The translations under genes and the position numbers were made by a program. DNA of 9,131 nucleotides from Caldilineae bacterium (GTDB taxonomy: Bacteria > Chloroflexota > Anaerolineae > J102): positions 4,414 through 13,544 of the forward strand of contig DUEQ01000527.1 in NCBI GenBank assembly GCA_011192085.1. Direction: 5' to 3'. Shown piece by piece: positions 6,277-9,131 of this stretch (within the stretch, counting starts at the first letter, position 1; the number at the start of each line of letters is the position of its first letter). A model generated the notes under the pieces. The model was not told the DNA's origin. It saw only the letters and a list, made by a program, of their open reading frames with translations, and did no database searches.

Positions 6277-7337
6277 TTACTTCTATGAACCAACCACCGA
6301 TGCGCGAGGGACGCCTTCGCCTCATTTTTTCCATCATGGCATTTCTGGCTGCTTTATTGTTGTCCGCGTGCGGCGGCGCGTCCGCGTCGCCAGCCACTCC
6401 CACCCTTATTCTCCCGCCTACCTTCACCCCCACGGTCACCCCCCGGCCAGTCACTCGCACGCCCATTCCCATTATCATCACCCCCACTGAGACCCCCATC
6501 GTCGATCCTGTCACGCCCACCCCCGCCGACCACATCGCCACCCTCAACGGCATCCCCTACTCCGAATTCATCATCCTGGATTCGGAGACCGAAGCGCATG
6601 TGCGAGCGATCTATGAACGGGGACAGACATTGGGGCGGGACCCCCGCGCGTTCTCCAAGCTGGGCGACAGCCTTATCGCCACCAAGCACTTTTTGCGCGT
6701 GTTCGATGGCCGCGACCCCAACCTGGGCGACTACAACCTGGGCGAGTACGCCTATCTACAAGATACCATCAACTACTTCGCCGGGTCCTTCCATCGTTAC
6801 GGCAAGGCCGTGCGTCTGGGTATGAACACTCGCATGGTCTTCGATCCCAAATGGGCCGATGAAAAGGCTTGCGGCGGGGGCGTGAACCTGCTGGACTGCG
6901 AGATCTGGGCTCACAACCCCAGCTTCATGTTCGTTCAACTGGGGACCAATGACCATTATTCCCTGGCGCTCTTCCAGGAGAACTACGAGCGCATCGTGGA
7001 ATACCTCATCTATCAAGGCGTCGTCCCCATCCTCTTCACCAAAGCCGACCGGTTCGCCGATCCCCTAAATCAAAACAACACCATCATCCGCGAGATCGCG
7101 GTCACATATCACGCCCCCCTCATCGACATGGATCGCCTGGCCGAGACTTTGCCCAACCGTGGGCTCAAGGCTGACAACATCCACCTCAACGCGCCCGACC
7201 GCTACGACTACACCCGGCCCGAGACCTTCCAACATGGCACGGCCATCCACAGCCTGGCCGCACTCATCATGCTCGATCACTTGCGATCCATGGTGACCTC
7301 GCCCGAAAACCATCCCACCATCACCCCTGCTTCCTGA
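6273..7337 (+). CDS. SGNH/GDSL-like hydrolase lipoprotein, copy 3 (divergent)
   Basis: Third tandem paralog, 354 residues from the ATG that overlaps the stop of copy 2. In-frame ATGs at 6285 and 6300 are alternatives; the last gives the most typical signal peptide (MREGRLRL, hydrophobic core, LSA-Cys). With the first start the lipid-modified cysteine is Cys33. The stalk is the shortest (about residues 37-88). GDS is at 131-133 (Ser133), GTND at 224-227, and the His motif is DNIH at 301-304 instead of DGIH. The cysteine pair Cys200/Cys209 is kept. It departs from copies 1 and 2 where they share WSVFDPMWA (here RMVFDPKWA) and just after GTND (HYSLALFQ), which suggests a different substrate. No Shine-Dalgarno sequence lies close to any of the starts, so translation probably depends on copy 2. 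hutH begins 9 bases after its stop. Confidence 0.88.
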   Translation: MITSMNQPPMREGRLRLIFSIMAFLAALLLSACGGASASPATPTLILPPTFTPTVTPRPVTRTPIPIIITPTETPIVDPVTPTPADHIATLNGIPYSEFIILDSETEAHVRAIYERGQTLGRDPRAFSKLGDSLIATKHFLRVFDGRDPNLGDYNLGEYAYLQDTINYFAGSFHRYGKAVRLGMNTRMVFDPKWADEKACGGGVNLLDCEIWAHNPSFMFVQLGTNDHYSLALFQENYERIVEYLIYQGVVPILFTKADRFADPLNQNNTIIREIAVTYHAPLIDMDRLAETLPNRGLKADNIHLNAPDRYDYTRPETFQHGTAIHSLAALIMLDHLRSMVTSPENHPTITPAS

Positions 7338-7346
7338 CCCAATCCC

Positions 7347-8909
7347 ATGAAACAACTCATTCTCGACGGACTTCGTTTGACGATCCCTGATGTCATTGCC
7401 GTCGCCAAGGCCGCCCCTGGCGACTTCGCCCTCGGCATGTCAGATGAATCCCGCGCCGCGGTGCGCCGCGCCAGTCAGGCCGTGGAGCAGATCATCGCGG
7501 AGAACCGTATCGTCTACGGCATCAACACCGGCTTCGGCGCGTTCAAGAACACGATCATCCCCAAGGAGGCGCTGGAGCAGTTGCAGGTGAACATCCTGCG
7601 ATCCCATGCCGCGGGCATGGGGCCGCCCCTGGAGACCGAGATCGTGCGGGCAATGATGTTGGTGCGGGCCAACACCCTGGCTTCGGGCTACTCGGGCGCG
7701 CGACTGGAGACCATCCGCCTGCTGCTGGATATGTTGGAGCGGGGCGTGCATCCCATCGTGCCCCGACAGGGTTCGCTGGGAGCCAGCGGTGACCTCGCGC
7801 CCCTGGCCCATATGTCCCTGGTGATGATCGGCGAGGGGAGGGCTGAAGTAGGTGGCGCGATCCTGCCGGGGGATGAAGCTCTGGCCCGGGCGGGCCTCTC
7901 ACCCATCACCCTGGCCCCCAAGGAGGGCCTGGCCTTGACCAACGGCACCGCGTTCATGGTGGCGTTGGGGTGTCTGGCCGTGGAGGAGGCGGAGAACGTG
8001 ACCTTTGTCGCCAATGTGGCGGGCGCGCTCTCGCTGGAGGCCCTGTACGGCACGCTCGCAGCTTTCGACCCTCGCATCCAGGCCGTGCGACCCCATCCCT
8101 ATCAGATCGCCACCGCCGAACTCCTGCGCCACCTGCTGGAGGGCTCCAGCTTCGTGCGGGGCCGGGACAGCGCCGATCCCCAGGACGCCTACTCTCTGCG
8201 CTGCATCCCGCAGGTGCACGGCGCCTGCGCGGAGGCGGTGGAGAACGCTCGCGGCGTGCTGGAGATTGAGCTCAACAGCGTCACCGACAACCCTCTTATT
8301 TTCTTCGAGGAGGACGGCGCCCCCATCGCCATCAGCGGCGGCAACTTTCACGGCGAGCCCCTGGCCATCGCCTATGATCATCTCGCCCTGGCCATGACCG
8401 AGCTGGGCAACATCTCCGAACGCCGCCTCAGTCGCCTCACGGATCGGGCCAGCAACGGCGGCCTGCTGCCCGCATTTCTCACCGAAAACGGCGGCCTTAA
8501 CTCGGGCTTCATGCTCACCCAATACACGGCCGCGGCCCTGGCCTCAGAGAACAAGGCCCTCTGCTTCCCCGCCAGCGCGGATAGCATCCCCACCTCAGCC
8601 AATGTGGAGGACCACGTCTCCAACGGACCCATCTCGGGCCGCCAGGCCCGCCGCGTCCTCCGCAACCTGGAGCGGATGTTGGGCATCGAGCTCATGGCCG
8701 CGGCTCAGGCCATTGACTTCCGCAAGCAAAAGCTGGGGGAGCGCGTGCGGTTGGGCAAAGGCACCGCTCCCGTCTATGAGCTCATCCGCGAACACATCCC
8801 CTTCATCGAAACCGACGTGGAGATGGCTCCGCACATGACCAAGGCTGCGGAGCTGGTGGCCTCGGGCGAGATTCGCCGCGCGGCCCTGACCAAGATGGCA
8901 TTCGGATGA
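7347..8909 (+). CDS. hutH: Histidine ammonia-lyase
   Basis: HutH removes ammonia from L-histidine to give trans-urocanate, the first step of histidine breakdown (cytoplasm). The 520 residues are the normal length. The MIO electrophile forms from Ala146-Ser147-Gly148 in GSLGASGDL. Tyr57 (VYGINTGFG), His87 (SHAAG), Asn199 (LTNGT), SLRCIPQVHG (283-292), GNFHG (332-336) and SERR (357-360) correspond to the conserved active-site blocks of the family. Near the C-terminal active-site loop it reads NVEDHVSNG (419-427), where most HutH proteins have NQEDHVSM; the catalytic Glu421 is retained. There is no Shine-Dalgarno sequence before the ATG and the upstream stop is 9 bases away, so it is probably coupled to lipoprotein copy 3. 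hutU, hutI and hutG are not in the window. A phenylalanine or tyrosine lyase is unlikely given the HAL-type His87 and EDH motifs. Bases 8910-9071 downstream hold no gene I can support. Confidence 0.93.
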   Translation: MKQLILDGLRLTIPDVIAVAKAAPGDFALGMSDESRAAVRRASQAVEQIIAENRIVYGINTGFGAFKNTIIPKEALEQLQVNILRSHAAGMGPPLETEIVRAMMLVRANTLASGYSGARLETIRLLLDMLERGVHPIVPRQGSLGASGDLAPLAHMSLVMIGEGRAEVGGAILPGDEALARAGLSPITLAPKEGLALTNGTAFMVALGCLAVEEAENVTFVANVAGALSLEALYGTLAAFDPRIQAVRPHPYQIATAELLRHLLEGSSFVRGRDSADPQDAYSLRCIPQVHGACAEAVENARGVLEIELNSVTDNPLIFFEEDGAPIAISGGNFHGEPLAIAYDHLALAMTELGNISERRLSRLTDRASNGGLLPAFLTENGGLNSGFMLTQYTAAALASENKALCFPASADSIPTSANVEDHVSNGPISGRQARRVLRNLERMLGIELMAAAQAIDFRKQKLGERVRLGKGTAPVYELIREHIPFIETDVEMAPHMTKAAELVASGEIRRAALTKMAFG

Positions 8910-9071
8910 TATTGATTGCCCACGCTGTCGGACGCGTGTCAAAATAAGCGCAAAGGCCCTCGGAGGACGCAACCGGCTCAGGATTAGGGGCTCTCAGAAC
9001 GGATTCTCCATCGGTCCGGCTAACAAGAAAGCTCTCAAAGTTGAAATGCACCCCCGTTGTCCGCCGCGAGG

Positions 9072-9100
9072 TTGACGAAAAAGTGCAATCTCGCTATAAT
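9072..9100 (+). promoter_or_regulatory. Sigma-70-type promoter of the tRNA gene
   Basis: TTGACG (9072-9077), a 17-base spacer, and a perfect TATAAT (9095-9100). The start would fall near 9107, about five bases before the mature tRNA 5' end, so the primary transcript would need only short RNase P trimming. This is the best promoter in the window. Confidence 0.8.
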
Positions 9101-9111
9101 TACCATGGAAT

Positions 9112-9131
9112 GCGGGTGTAGTTCAGTGGTA
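9112..9131 (+). tRNA. 5' end of a tRNA gene, probably tRNA-Gly (cut by the window edge)
   Basis: The last 20 bases, GCGGGTGTAGTTCAGTGGTA, read as a 7-base acceptor strand (GCGGGTG), the TA link, and the D-arm start (GTTCAGTGGTA). GCGGG at the 5' end with GTTCAGTGGTA is characteristic of bacterial tRNA-Gly. The anticodon is outside the window, so the amino acid is inferred only from this resemblance. A strong promoter sits directly upstream. Confidence 0.8.

Noticed and set aside
4036..8909. A new defence or mobile system in the lipoprotein-hutH cluster
   Set aside because: No nuclease, helicase, reverse transcriptase, integrase, toxin pair or flanking repeats were found; the genes are a surface-hydrolase family and a catabolic enzyme.
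8921..8938. Possible hutH terminator (CACGC ... GCGTG)
   Set aside because: The stem is only five base pairs and is not followed by a T-run; no other good hairpin was seen in 8910-9071.

Overview
This window looks like chromosomal DNA from a GC-rich bacterium, most plausibly a member of the Chloroflexota (Anaerolineae-like). That placement is an inference. It rests on SGNH-type lipoproteins carried on long Pro/Thr stalks, a protein style I associate with that phylum, and on high GC with weak or absent Shine-Dalgarno sequences at several genes. No rRNA or other decisive marker is present.

Layout from left to right. The first 60 bases may be the 3' end of an unidentified + strand gene. Next comes ndk (nucleoside diphosphate kinase), closed by a clear intrinsic terminator. 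Two minus-strand genes follow: an unrecognised membrane protein with about seven helices and its own promoter, and uvrC (nucleotide excision repair endonuclease), which appears to be transcribed as a leaderless mRNA. From about 3393 to 4035 there is no intact gene. On the minus strand this stretch holds the decayed, frameshifted C-terminal end of an acyl-CoA synthetase-like (ANL superfamily) enzyme, with the catalytic-lysine A10 motif still readable.

From 4036 to 8909 a tight + strand cluster carries three tandem paralogous lipoproteins, each a signal peptide, a lipobox, a Pro/Thr-rich stalk and an SGNH/GDSL-like hydrolase domain, followed 9 bases later by hutH (histidine ammonia-lyase). The gene gaps are 18 bases, a 4-base ATGA overlap, and 9 bases, so one transcript is likely. 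The three hydrolase domains have identical spacing between their catalytic motifs (173 residues from the GDS glycine to the DxxH histidine) and share a cysteine pair. They differ mainly in stalk length, and the third copy has diverged around the active site. The window ends inside a tRNA gene, probably tRNA-Gly, preceded by a near-consensus sigma-70-type promoter.

How the genes work together: ndk, uvrC and the tRNA are housekeeping genes with no evident functional link. The lipoprotein triplet plus hutH is the accessory part. The hydrolases would sit on the outer face of the cell and act on an unknown ester or acyl substrate, while HutH is a cytoplasmic histidine catabolic enzyme found here without its usual hut partners. 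I see no defence system, CRISPR array, insertion sequence or phage gene.
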